Positions 17,291 through 26,900 of a DNA stretch of 64,000 bases are shown piece by piece. The translations under genes and the position numbers were made by a program. This DNA is from Paenibacillus mucilaginosus 3016. Lineage in GTDB: Bacteria > Bacillota > Bacilli > Paenibacillales > NBRC-103111. The notes under the pieces are model-generated. The model was not told where the DNA came from and did not search any database. It worked only from the letters and a program-made list of their open reading frames with translations. Numbering within the stretch: position 1 is the stretch's first letter; each line of letters begins with the position of its first letter. The stretch covers positions 2,622,001-2,686,000 of the forward strand of contig NC_016935.1 of the NCBI RefSeq assembly GCF_000250655.1, read 5' to 3'.

Positions 17291-18928
17291 ATGAAGAAAA
17301 AGCTGATGCTGATCGCCTGCAGCACCGTATTAACCGCAGGCACCCTGACCGGATGCGCGGACAAAGGCGGGGAAGCGGGCACGAATTCCACGCCAATCGA
17401 GGGGGAGAAGCTCACCTCGATTCCGCTGCCGATTACGAAGGAACCGGTCACGATAGAGTACTGGCGGGCCAACGACGCCAAGGTAACGGCATCGCTGCAG
17501 AATTTCGGCGGAATCGCAGCGTACAAGAAGAAGGAAGAACTGACGGGCATCCAGGTCAAATGGACGCATCCGCCGCTCGGACAGCAGAAGGACCAGTTCA
17601 ACCTGCTTGTGGCTACGAACGACATGCCGGACGTCATTTATTATAACTGGTATGACGCGGTGGGCGGTCCGGAGAAGATGCTGGCAGACGGCCGGATCAT
17701 CCGTCTGAACGAATACATCGATCATTATGCGCCGAACCTGAAGAAGCTGATCGAGTCCGATCCGGACATCAAGAAGCAGATCTCGCTGGACGACGGGACG
17801 ATCTATATGTTCCCCTACATCCGTTCGGAGGGCAGAAAGCTCAATGCCACCGCGGGCCAGATTATCCGGAAGGACTGGCTGGACAAGCTCGGGCTGAAAG
17901 TGCCGACGACCATTGACGAGTGGTATACCGTGCTGAAGGCATTCCGGGAGAACGATCCCAACGGAAACGGGAAGAAGGACGAGCTTCCGTATACCGGCTC
18001 GAGCGCCGGCAGCCTGAACAGGCTCCACGAGTTTGCTCCGGCCTTCGGCGTCATCGGCGGCCTGCAGTTCAAAGACGGCAAAGTCGTCTACGGACCGCTG
18101 CAGCCCGAATATAAGACGTTCCTGGAGACCATGGTCAAATGGTATGGCGAAGGGCTCATTGACCCGGAAATCATCACCAATGACGGCAAGGCGATCGATT
18201 ATAAAATAACGAACCATCTGGCCGGTACGTTCGGCGCAGGCGTCTTCAGCGGGATCGGGAAATACATGAACCTGATGAAGGATACGAATCCCCAGTTCAA
18301 TCTGACGGGGGTGCCGCAGCCGATCGGACCTGCAGGGAAGCCGTATTCCAAGGACGACCTGGACATGAAGGTGCTGTCGTACGGGGAAGCGATAACGTCT
18401 TCCGCAGAGGAAGACAAGATCAAATACATCGTGCAGTGGATGGACTTCAACTACAGCCCGCAGGGGCATGAACTGTTCAACTTCGGCATTGAAGGAGAAA
18501 GCTATACGAAGGAAGGCGATGCGGTCAAATTCACGGATACCATCCTGAAGCATCCGAAGCTGACTTATGACCAGGCGCTTGCCTCCTACGCGCTCTCGGT
18601 CATGGACGGTCCGATGAACCAGGACGGCCGGTATCTGGACGCCCTGATGTCCTTCCCGGGGCAGAAGGAGGCGAATGAGGCATGGATGAAAGCCGATGAT
18701 TCCCTTGCGCTTCCTACCTATCTGCGGTTCACGGAAGACGAGTCCCGCATCCGCGCTTCCGTCCTGAACCCGATCACGACGTATGTGAACGAGATGATGA
18801 CCAAGTTCGTGACAGGGAAGATCCCGCTCTCCGAGTACGACAAATTCACCCAAACGATTCAATCGATGGGAATCGACCAAGTGGTCAAGATCTATGAGGA
18901 TGCTTACGCCCGTTCCCAGAAGCGGTAA
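17291..18928 (+). CDS. Oligosaccharide-binding lipoprotein, LplA/YtcQ type
   Basis: The start chosen is ATG 17291, 9 bases after GAGAGG; ATGs at 17273 and 17282 lie on or before that site. The product has 545 residues. The signal peptide MKKKLMLIACSTVLTAG leads to the lipobox LTGC, so the mature protein should be lipid-anchored outside the membrane. The binding-protein fold is shown by IRKDWLDKLGLKVPTTIDEW and the DPNGNGKKDE loop. Together with the two permeases it forms the uptake system of the rhamnogalacturonan locus. The exact oligosaccharide bound is inferred from neighbours only. Confidence 0.85.
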   Translation: MKKKLMLIACSTVLTAGTLTGCADKGGEAGTNSTPIEGEKLTSIPLPITKEPVTIEYWRANDAKVTASLQNFGGIAAYKKKEELTGIQVKWTHPPLGQQKDQFNLLVATNDMPDVIYYNWYDAVGGPEKMLADGRIIRLNEYIDHYAPNLKKLIESDPDIKKQISLDDGTIYMFPYIRSEGRKLNATAGQIIRKDWLDKLGLKVPTTIDEWYTVLKAFRENDPNGNGKKDELPYTGSSAGSLNRLHEFAPAFGVIGGLQFKDGKVVYGPLQPEYKTFLETMVKWYGEGLIDPEIITNDGKAIDYKITNHLAGTFGAGVFSGIGKYMNLMKDTNPQFNLTGVPQPIGPAGKPYSKDDLDMKVLSYGEAITSSAEEDKIKYIVQWMDFNYSPQGHELFNFGIEGESYTKEGDAVKFTDTILKHPKLTYDQALASYALSVMDGPMNQDGRYLDALMSFPGQKEANEAWMKADDSLALPTYLRFTEDESRIRASVLNPITTYVNEMMTKFVTGKIPLSEYDKFTQTIQSMGIDQVVKIYEDAYARSQKR

Positions 18929-18938
18929 GAGAGAATTG

Positions 18939-18987
18939 GAGAATCGCCGGGGGAACCGTTCAGGGAGATCCGGCGGTTCTCTCTTTG
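18939..18987 (+). terminator. Terminator or read-through hairpin after the binding-protein gene
   Basis: GAGAATCGCCGG and CCGGCGGTTCTC form a 12-bp stem with one G-T pair, followed by TCTTT. The GH106-like gene begins 64 bases later without an obvious promoter, so partial read-through is likely. Confidence 0.6.
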
Positions 18988-19050
18988 TATGAATCAAGAT
19001 CCGTGCATGATGGGAATCAGCAAACAATCCAGGATAACGAGGTACAAGGT

Positions 19051-21531
19051 ATGCACGAATTCGATGTTATGAAGAGGCAGTTCGCCGCTCCCCCTGCGGA
19101 GTACAGCCCGATTCCGTTCTGGTTCTGGAACGACGAGCTGTCCCGGGAGGAAATCATCCGGCAAATTCACGATTTTCATTCGAAGGAAGTGGACGGCTTC
19201 GTGATTCATCCGCGGATGGGGCTTCCGCGTTCGATGCCCTATTTGTCGGAAGCGTATATGGAGCTGGTGGAAGCGGCTGTGGCCGAAGCCGACAGGCTCG
19301 GCATGCGGGTCATCCTGTATGACGAAGGCATGTACCCTTCGGGATCTGCGTGCGGGATGGTCGTAAAGCATAACCCGGGCTATGCCAGCCGGGGACTGCA
19401 GCTGAGAGAGTACCCGTGCCGGGAGGGAGAACCCTTAGAGATCCCGGTGGTACTGCCGCCGGGGGACACCGTCGTCTCGGCGCTGGCGGTTCGCAAGCTT
19501 GCCGAAGGAGAGATCGAGGCGGAGCTCACGCTGGTGCTCGGGATCGAACAAGGCCGCGTGAGGTTCACGCCTCCAGCCCCCGGCAGCTGGTCGGTCCTGC
19601 TCTTCGTCGATACCCCTTCGGGAGGAACCATCCGCGGGGTTCATCCGGGCCAGGACGATGGGGAGCCCGATGCGCCCGCAGCCGCCGACCTGCTGAACCC
19701 GGAGGCGGTGCAGACCTTCATCCGGCTCACGCACGAGACTTATTACCGGAAGCTCAGCCGCTGCTTTGGCACCACGGTAATCGCGATGTTCACGGACGAG
19801 CCGGATCTGCTCGGCCGCGGGCATACGAAGGGGATCAAGCCCTGGACCCGGGGGCTCATCGGAGAATTTCTCGGGAGCGGCTGCCTGGAAGAGGATCTGG
19901 CGGCGCTGTGGTATGATGCCGGAGAGGACACGGAACGCGTCCGCGAAGCCTTTGAGACCGTGGTTCGCAGCCGGCTGTCCCGAACCTACTACAAGCCGCT
20001 CGCCGATTGGTGCGAAGCGCACGGGATCGGGTTGACCGGCCATCCGGCAGGCAGTGACGACATCGGGCTGCTGGAGCCTTTTCACATTCCAGGTCAGGAT
20101 GTCGTGTGGAGATATATTGCCCCGGAGACAGAGAGAGGGCTGACCGGCGTACACAGTACGATGGGCAAGTGCTCGTCCGACAGCGCGCGTCATCGGGGCA
20201 AGCGCAGGAATCTGAACGAATGCTTCGGTGTCTGCGGGATCGAGGGAGGCTGGTCGCTGAGTGCGGACCATATGAAATGGTACCTGGACTGGCTGTTTGT
20301 CCGCGGCGTCAATCTGATCGCCCCGCATGCTTTTTATTACTCCATCCGGGGAGAACGCAGGGACGAACGTCCGCCGGATGTCGGGCCGCATAATATCTGG
20401 TGGCCGGAGTACGCCCGGTTCTCGAGGTACATCAAGCGGATGAGCTGGCTCATGACGGACAGCAGGAACGGTGCGAACGTTGCGGTGCTCGCAGGGGCTG
20501 CGTATCTGCCCTGGAAGATCGTGAAGCCGCTGTATGAGGGGCAGATCGAGTTCAACTACTTGGAGGAAAGCCTTCTGCGCGGTTCCTGCGAGTGCAAGGA
20601 CGGGACGCTCAGCATTGCCGGTTACCGCTATGAAACCGTCTTGATTGAGGACGGCAGATGGCTGACGCCGGACAGCCGGCAGGTGCTGGAGACGTTCGCG
20701 GGACAGGGCGGCCTGGTCATCGAGCTGGGAGAAGGCAGCGGATTCACCAGGGAGATCGGTCAGGTTCGCGTGGAACGGGCGGAGGAAATTCCCGATGTGC
20801 TGGAGCGCAGGATCGGAAGAGAGGTCTCGCTCGAACCCGCGTCGGATGCAGTGCGAATCAGCCGCGTGACGAAGAACGGCATCCCCTTCTACGTCATCGT
20901 GAATGAGGGCGAAGCCCGTTACGAGGGAACGCTTCGGATGAAGCAGAGAGGTCATGCGGAATATTGGCGGCCTTGGACAGGGGAATGCAGTCCGGCAGGG
21001 ATACAGCCTATCCCGGAAGGCCAGATCGTTCCTGTCACCGTGGAGCGCAGAGAATGCCTGGTCATCGCCGTGGATCCTCATTCCAATCCTGCGGCAGCGG
21101 ATGAGCATCCAGGTAAGACCGAGGAAGTTCAAGACTTATCCGAAGGCTGGCGTGTGATCGAAGGACCGTGGACCGGCGAGCTCCCGGCACTATCCTCCTG
21201 GACCGGTTGGGAGGGCATGGCGCATTACTCCGGGACGGTTACGTATGAGAAACGTTTCGAGCTGGAAGATCCGGCGGGCTGGGAGGAGCTTCAGCTCGAT
21301 CTGGGGGACGCACACGAGCTGGTCCGGTTAACCGTGAACGGCCGGGAAGCGGGTGTCCGGATGTGGAGTCCCTATGTGTTTGACGTGGGGAGCGAGCTGC
21401 AGCAAGGATGGAACATCCTGCGCGTATCCGTCACGAACAGCCTGGCGAACCGTTACGACGGCCGGTCTCTGCCGTCCGGTTTGCTCGGACCGGTACGTCT
21501 GTTAAGTTCCGGCCGCAGAGGAAGCCTATAG
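19051..21531 (+). CDS. GH106-like alpha-L-rhamnosidase
   Basis: The start at ATG 19051 (826 residues) is preferred because the longer frame from TTG 18985 begins inside the terminator hairpin. The N-terminal part has the pattern of GH106/GH2-like catalytic domains (IPFWFWNDELSREEI, VILYDEGMYPSGSACG, GLTGHPAG, and FGVCGIEGGWSLSADHMKWY near residues 390-410). The C-terminal 100 residues form a sugar-binding jelly-roll (YEKRFELEDPAGWEELQLDL). No signal peptide is seen. GH106 enzymes remove terminal alpha-L-rhamnose, which fits breakdown of the imported rhamnose-galacturonic acid chains. The family call is good; the precise linkage is inference. Confidence 0.72.
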   Translation: MHEFDVMKRQFAAPPAEYSPIPFWFWNDELSREEIIRQIHDFHSKEVDGFVIHPRMGLPRSMPYLSEAYMELVEAAVAEADRLGMRVILYDEGMYPSGSACGMVVKHNPGYASRGLQLREYPCREGEPLEIPVVLPPGDTVVSALAVRKLAEGEIEAELTLVLGIEQGRVRFTPPAPGSWSVLLFVDTPSGGTIRGVHPGQDDGEPDAPAAADLLNPEAVQTFIRLTHETYYRKLSRCFGTTVIAMFTDEPDLLGRGHTKGIKPWTRGLIGEFLGSGCLEEDLAALWYDAGEDTERVREAFETVVRSRLSRTYYKPLADWCEAHGIGLTGHPAGSDDIGLLEPFHIPGQDVVWRYIAPETERGLTGVHSTMGKCSSDSARHRGKRRNLNECFGVCGIEGGWSLSADHMKWYLDWLFVRGVNLIAPHAFYYSIRGERRDERPPDVGPHNIWWPEYARFSRYIKRMSWLMTDSRNGANVAVLAGAAYLPWKIVKPLYEGQIEFNYLEESLLRGSCECKDGTLSIAGYRYETVLIEDGRWLTPDSRQVLETFAGQGGLVIELGEGSGFTREIGQVRVERAEEIPDVLERRIGREVSLEPASDAVRISRVTKNGIPFYVIVNEGEARYEGTLRMKQRGHAEYWRPWTGECSPAGIQPIPEGQIVPVTVERRECLVIAVDPHSNPAAADEHPGKTEEVQDLSEGWRVIEGPWTGELPALSSWTGWEGMAHYSGTVTYEKRFELEDPAGWEELQLDLGDAHELVRLTVNGREAGVRMWSPYVFDVGSELQQGWNILRVSVTNSLANRYDGRSLPSGLLGPVRLLSSGRRGSL

Positions 21532-21538
21532 CCTAAAA

Positions 21539-21573
21539 AAAAGCTGAAGCCCGTGAATCGGGCTTCAGCTTTT
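21539..21573 (+). terminator. Bidirectional terminator between convergent genes
   Basis: A perfect stem, AAGCTGAAGCCCG / CGGGCTTCAGCTT, with a 5-base loop has A-rich and T-rich flanks. It can stop transcription of both the GH106-like gene (+) and the GH105 gene (-). Confidence 0.85.
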
Positions 21574-21577
21574 CGTC

Positions 21578-22684
21578 TTATTGCCCCGCAGGCTGCGCCT
21601 GGCTCATCTCCACGCACATGAGGGTGAAGGCGCCTGCACCGTGCAGGTCATTCTCGCTGGTAGGACGGGCGATGTAGTGGGCGTAATCGCCAATCCCCGT
21701 GCCGATGCAGATGTTGCCGATGACGACGCGGTCATTCTCGTCGAACTTCAGCGTATCGATCACACCCTGATATCCTTTCCAGGCGTACTCGAGATACTTG
21801 GCGTCCAGGTAACCCAAGCGCACTGCTTTGGCAATGGCATGCACGAACAAGGAGGAGCAGGAATTCTCCAGCCAGTTATCCGGACGGTCTCCCTTGTCGA
21901 TCACCTGATACCACAATCCGGTCGCCGGGTCCTGGAACTTCGTCAGGGCGTCGAGCAGATCCTGCAGGATGGCGGTCAGCGCGGCTTTGTCTTGATGATC
22001 CTCCGGCAGGTACTCGAACATTTCGAGCAGGGCGACCGGATACCAGCCGATGGCACGGCCCCAGAATTCCGGAGCGAGGCCGGTCACAGGGTCGGCCCAC
22101 GCGGCCTCTTTGGTTTCATCCCAGCCGTGATACAGTAACCCGGTGCGTGGGTCCTTGGTGTGCTTGGCCATCAGGAGAGCCTGATAGGTCATCATGTCGA
22201 AATATTCGCTCTCCCCGAACGTCTTGCCGAACTGAACGGCAATCGGCCCGGCCATATATAATCCGTCGAGCCACATTTGATTCGGATAATGTCCCTTATG
22301 CCAGAACCCGCCCGACGGATTGGTTCTCCAGGATTTTAACAGGGGGACCAGCGTGTACAAGGCTTTCTTGTATCGTTCATCACCTGTTTGCTCGAACAGG
22401 TTAAAGAGAAGCACGCCCGGCTGAATATCGTCCAGTTCATCGGTTTTGTACTTCTTGATGCTGCCGTCGGCGAGTACCTGGCTGTCCACCCAGCCTTTAA
22501 TGTAGTCGTAATACTTGGGATTCCCAGTCTGCCGCCAGCATTTTTCCATCCCGGACAGGAAGACGCCCTGATGGTAATGGAACCGGTCCGGCGGAAGCAG
22601 CTCGGGCTCGAATTTGGCCATAAGCGCCTCGCAGGCCTTCTCGGCCCATTCTATGGGGGTCAGCGTGGATACGGATGAGTTCAT
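21578..22684 (-). CDS. yteR: Unsaturated rhamnogalacturonyl hydrolase, GH105 (YteR-like)
   Basis: The enzyme has 368 residues from the ATG at 22684, with a purine-rich AAGGAGGAAGGA ribosome site; the longer frame from 22741 has none. It hydrolyses the unsaturated galacturonic acid end of rhamnogalacturonan disaccharides and oligosaccharides in the cytoplasm. YteR-type features include FHYHQGVFLSGMEKCW, the catalytic-Asp phrase MWLDGLYMAGP, HGWDETKEAAWADP, PEFWGRAIGWYPVALLEM and ENSCSSLFVHAIAKAVRLGY. It is closer to YteR than the GH105 at 11607. It is transcribed away from the AraC gene at 22821, and the 136 bases between them hold both promoters. No copy of the 21-bp palindrome was found there. 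Confidence 0.88.
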   Translation of the reverse strand: MNSSVSTLTPIEWAEKACEALMAKFEPELLPPDRFHYHQGVFLSGMEKCWRQTGNPKYYDYIKGWVDSQVLADGSIKKYKTDELDDIQPGVLLFNLFEQTGDERYKKALYTLVPLLKSWRTNPSGGFWHKGHYPNQMWLDGLYMAGPIAVQFGKTFGESEYFDMMTYQALLMAKHTKDPRTGLLYHGWDETKEAAWADPVTGLAPEFWGRAIGWYPVALLEMFEYLPEDHQDKAALTAILQDLLDALTKFQDPATGLWYQVIDKGDRPDNWLENSCSSLFVHAIAKAVRLGYLDAKYLEYAWKGYQGVIDTLKFDENDRVVIGNICIGTGIGDYAHYIARPTSENDLHGAGAFTLMCVEMSQAQPAGQ

Positions 22685-22820
22685 GGATTTTCCTTCCTCC
22701 TTTTTGATCTTAGCTCTATCATAGCACTTGGATATGTACATTTATTGCCGTTATCGTCTATTTCTTCTTATATTTTGCGGTATAATCAAGGAACGAACGG
22801 AAGGAGAGGAGAGGCTCTCG

Positions 22821-23678
22821 TTGGAGGATCTTCATTTTCACAACGACAGGGGAACATTCATCGTATCCCACCGGAAGGCGTTAAGCCATCACATGCCGGA
22901 CAGCCATTTTCACAGCACCTATGAAATTTACTATCTCATGTCCGGGAAGCGAGAATTCTTTATTAAAGACCGGACGATGGTGATCCGCGAAGGCGATCTC
23001 GTCATCATCGCTCCGAATATTCTGCACCGGACGACCAATGCGGAGATGCCGATGCATGAGCGCTTTATCGTGAATATGCATGAACAGGATATGATGACGG
23101 CAGGGGGCTATAACGAGATTCTGCAGCCGCTGTTCGAGAAGGATTACCTGATCGTCCCCTGCTCCCTGCATGACCGGCTTTCAGTCGACGCGCTGGTGCA
23201 CGGTGTAATCCAGGAGATGCAGGAGCGGAAGCCCGGATTCGAGATGTATGCCCAGACGCTGGTTCTGCAGCTGCTCATCACCTGCTGCCGGCTGCTCCGG
23301 CATAACACCATGGAGCCGCTGGTGTCCCCGAGCCCCATGCATGAGAGAATTTCGGAGATCGTGCAGTATATCAACAGCCGCTATATGGATGAACTGTCCC
23401 TGAATCTGCTGGCGGATACCTTCTACGTGAGTCCCTATTACTTGAGCCGATTCTTCAAGGAAGCAACGGGCTTCACCTTCGTGGAATATGTGAACAGCGT
23501 CCGGATCAAGGAAGCGAAGAAGCTGCTGGAGCGCTCCACCCTGAAGGTCAACCTGATTGCCAAGAAAGTGGGCTTCGGCAGCATTACGCATTTCGGCCGG
23601 GTGTTCAAGGCGGTAACCGGTCATGCACCGTTATACTACAGAAAAGCGAAGGAGCCGGTTCAACCCGTTGAACGGTAG
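22821..23678 (+). CDS. AraC-family regulator with cupin N-terminal domain
   Basis: The start assigned is TTG 22821, 6 bases after the ribosome site GAGAGGAGAGG; the frame from 22728 would begin inside the promoter (TATAAT at 22781-22786). The 285-residue protein has an N-terminal cupin sugar-sensing domain (HMPDSHFHSTYEIYYLMSG). Its C-terminal AraC domain carries two helix-turn-helices (LADTFYVSPYYLSRFFKEAT, and IAKKVGFGSITHFGRVFKAV). It is soluble, unlike the membrane-anchored regulator at 12720. It is divergent from the GH105 gene and upstream of the secreted lyase, so it is a second candidate regulator of the pectin genes. Confidence 0.85.
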   Translation: MEDLHFHNDRGTFIVSHRKALSHHMPDSHFHSTYEIYYLMSGKREFFIKDRTMVIREGDLVIIAPNILHRTTNAEMPMHERFIVNMHEQDMMTAGGYNEILQPLFEKDYLIVPCSLHDRLSVDALVHGVIQEMQERKPGFEMYAQTLVLQLLITCCRLLRHNTMEPLVSPSPMHERISEIVQYINSRYMDELSLNLLADTFYVSPYYLSRFFKEATGFTFVEYVNSVRIKEAKKLLERSTLKVNLIAKKVGFGSITHFGRVFKAVTGHAPLYYRKAKEPVQPVER

Positions 23679-23694
23679 GATCATGAACGGAAAG

Positions 23695-23740
23695 ATAATC
23701 ATCTCAGATGATTATTTGCCGGGTGGTCCGATCATGGTAA
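23695..23740 (+). promoter_or_regulatory. Rhamnogalacturonan-regulon operator-promoter, site C
   Basis: This is a perfect 21-bp palindrome, ATAATCATCT-C-AGATGATTAT (23695-23715). It is followed by the same 19-base spacer as sites A and B and by TGGTAAT (23735-23741). It lies 17 bases after the AraC stop and 183 bases before the PL11 lyase gene. The leader between them contains a short open frame (23817-23930) but no other recognised gene. Confidence 0.78.
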
Positions 23741-23922
23741 TCTAGGTGTCGGCGGTACCTGGTATCCGGTTCATGGCAGGACCACTTTGCCCGGAAGGAG
23801 GGGGAGAGCAGTCTGGATGTCGGCCTGTTCCTTCAAGATGCGGCCGAGAAGGAGAGTGCAGCAAGGAAACAGCATAACGGAAATGCAGTGCAAGCCAGCT
23901 CACGATAAGGAGGATCGGAATA

Positions 23923-26900
23923 ATGTATAGTCATGCAAAGCCACTTAGGGCGCGCGGCACGAAATGGCTGAAGATCTTGGCGGTGTTGTTGACGGTGTCG
24001 CTTGTTCTCCCGGTCATTCCCCCGCCTGCGCTTGCTGCGGACACCGTCCTGGTGGACGAGGATTTCAGCAGTTATCCGCCCGGCCCGTTGACCGCAGGAA
24101 GTGGAAACGCCTGGTCCAAGGAGGGGAATACGCCTGAGGTCACGGTTGTTGAGGATACGGTGACCGGAAGAACGTACGCATCGTTCACGAACAACACCAC
24201 CGGATCGATTTATGTGGGGCAGCGGTTTGCGGCTCAGAGCGGCGGGATGATTCTGGAGTTCGATGCCAACATCCCTACCAGCAAGGGAGCAAGCTTCTAT
24301 GTGATGGACGGCAAGGTCAACGCGACGGGCGCGGCTGCTCTGAACTACAGCCTTAGCTCCGGACTGATCAAGCGGGGAGACTCGACGGCCTATCAGATCA
24401 GCTACGATACATCGCATTGGTACCGCTTCAAGTACGAGTTCAATGTCCCGAAACAAACGTATCGAACGGCGATTACGGATCTCCATACGGGAGCTGTCGT
24501 CGCTGATTGGAATGAACCGTTCTACAGCAGCAGAACGAGGGTCAGCAGCTTCGGATTCTATCTGAATACGAACGGCGGAACCATCCATCTCACGAACGTC
24601 CGCGTTACTTCACTCGATCTGTCTCTGAGCGGACTGCAGCTAACTGCCGAAGGCTTTACTCCGCAACTGGTTCCTTCCTTTGATCCCAATGTGGAAGCGT
24701 ATTCACTTGATGTCCCGTATTCTACGACTCAGCTTTCCGTCACACCAACGGCCGGTAATCCGGTCGGCGTTACGATGAAGGTGGGAGAGACTGGTGCTGC
24801 AAGCGGCACTCCTGTGTCCGTTCCCCTCGCGGATACGGTCACAAGCATTGCGGTGAACGTTGCTTCCGCGGTATACACGGATATTTCGAGAACCTATACG
24901 ATCGGCGTGACCCGATTGGAGCCATCGCCGAACCTCAAACATGTATCCACCCTGCCTGATGATTCGAAGGTCAAGATCGGCTGGGAGGAAACGGTCGATC
25001 CCACTTACCGGGAAGCCCGCATTTATAGAGTCAATGGAGACCGGAGCTTAACGCTGGTCGATACGGTGCCCCAAGGGACGTACGTCTCGACGGTGAGCGG
25101 TCTGACGAACGGCACGCCTTACTCCTTCGTCGTCAAAGGCTACTACGCGGACGGCACGGAGTCGTCCGGAGTCACGGTTCAGGAAACGCCTAGGAAGCTC
25201 CCACCCCGTCAGATGGAGAGCCTGGACCGCGGTCTGATTGCTATGAAGAAGCCGGGAGGCGTCTATGTCGGCTGGCGCCTGCTGGGAACGGACCCCAAGA
25301 ACGCCGCGTTCAACCTCTACCGCGATGGGATCAAGGTGAACAGCGCCCCGATTACCGGCAGCACGAACTTTGAGGATAAAAAGGGCACCGGCGGTTCTAC
25401 TTATTTTGTCCGGACCGTAGTGGGCGGCAGGGAGCAGAATCAATCCCCAACCGTGAAGGTATGGGATTCGGCCAATCTGAGTATACCGCTCCGCAAACCG
25501 GCCGATGGCGTTACGCCAACCGGGCAGGCGTATTCGTACCGGGCGAACGACGCCACGACGGCCGATCTCGACGGGGACGGCGCATATGAAATCATCCTGA
25601 AGTGGGACCCGACGAATTCCAAGGACAATTCGCAGAGCGGGTATACGGGCCATACCCTGGTAGATGCTTACAAGCAGGACGGTACCTTCCTGTGGAGGAT
25701 CGACCTCGGCCGCAATATCCGTGCAGGAGCGCATTACCTTGACATCATGGCCTACGATCTGGATGGGGACGGCAAAGCCGAAGTCACCTTCCGAACCGCG
25801 GACGGCACGGTCGACGGGCAGGGCCAGGTGATCGGTGATCCGAATGCCGATTGGCGGAACTCAAGCGGTTATATTATCACCGGGCCGGAATATCACACGA
25901 TATTCGACGGAGCGACGGGCAAAGCGCTGGCTACGGAAGCTTATGAGCCGGCCAGAGGCAGCATCTCCGATTGGGGGGACTCGTACGGGAACCGCGGGGA
26001 CCGCTTCGGTGCGGCCATCGCTTATCTGGACGGGGAGCGGCCGAGTGTGATTATGCAGCGGGGCTATTATACCCGCATGGTGTTCGTGGCGTACAACTGG
26101 AGGGACGGCAAGCTCACCAAGCTGTGGACCTTCGATACGAATACGCCGGGCAACGAGTCCTACAAGGGCCAAGGCAACCACCAGCTGTCTGTCGCGGATG
26201 TCGACGGTGACGGGAAGGACGAGATCATTACCGGACCGGCTGCGATTGACGACAATGGACAGGGCCTGTGGAACTCGGGGCTCGGCCACGGGGATGCGAT
26301 GCACGTAGGCGATCTGGATCCGAACCGGCTGGGGCTGGAAGAATGGGCGGTCCAGGAGAACACTTCCGCTGCATATTCGGCGGAAATGAAGGATGCCAAG
26401 ACGGGCAGAGTGCTGTGGGGGCAGCGGCAGATCGGCCTGGACGTGGGCCGCGGACTGAGCGCCGATATTGACCCAAGGCATCCCGGTGAAGAAGTCTGGG
26501 CGATTGACGGGGAGTGGAACAGCGCGACCGGCGGTTTGTTCACGGCGGCGGGCGAGAAGATCGCCTCCAGCATCCCATCCTCGAACTTCGCAATCTGGTG
26601 GGACGGCGATTTGAGCAGAGAACTGCTCGACCATAACTTTACGACAACGCCAACCCGGCAGGGTGTGCCGAAGATCGACAAGTGGGATTATCTCAACAAC
26701 CGGTTGAACAATATCCTCACCCTGGACGGCACGCTGTCGAATAACGATACCAAAGGTACGCCTTCCCTTCAGGCCGACCTGTTCGGCGATTGGCGGGAGG
26801 AAGTGATGGTCCGGAGCGTGGAGAGCACCGAGCTTCGCATCTATTCGACGACCGATGTCACCAAGCACCGTCTTGTGACGCTGATGCACGACCCGACTTA

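Noticed and set aside
17330-19027. Long minus-strand open frame of 565 codons opposite the binding lipoprotein
   Set aside because: It lies antisense to a gene with clear family matches, has Arg/His/Leu-rich composition typical of a shadow frame in GC-rich DNA, and has no ribosome site.
19435-21132. Minus-strand open frame of 565 codons opposite the GH106-like gene
   Set aside because: Same reasons: no recognisable domain, shadow composition, covered by a well-supported gene.
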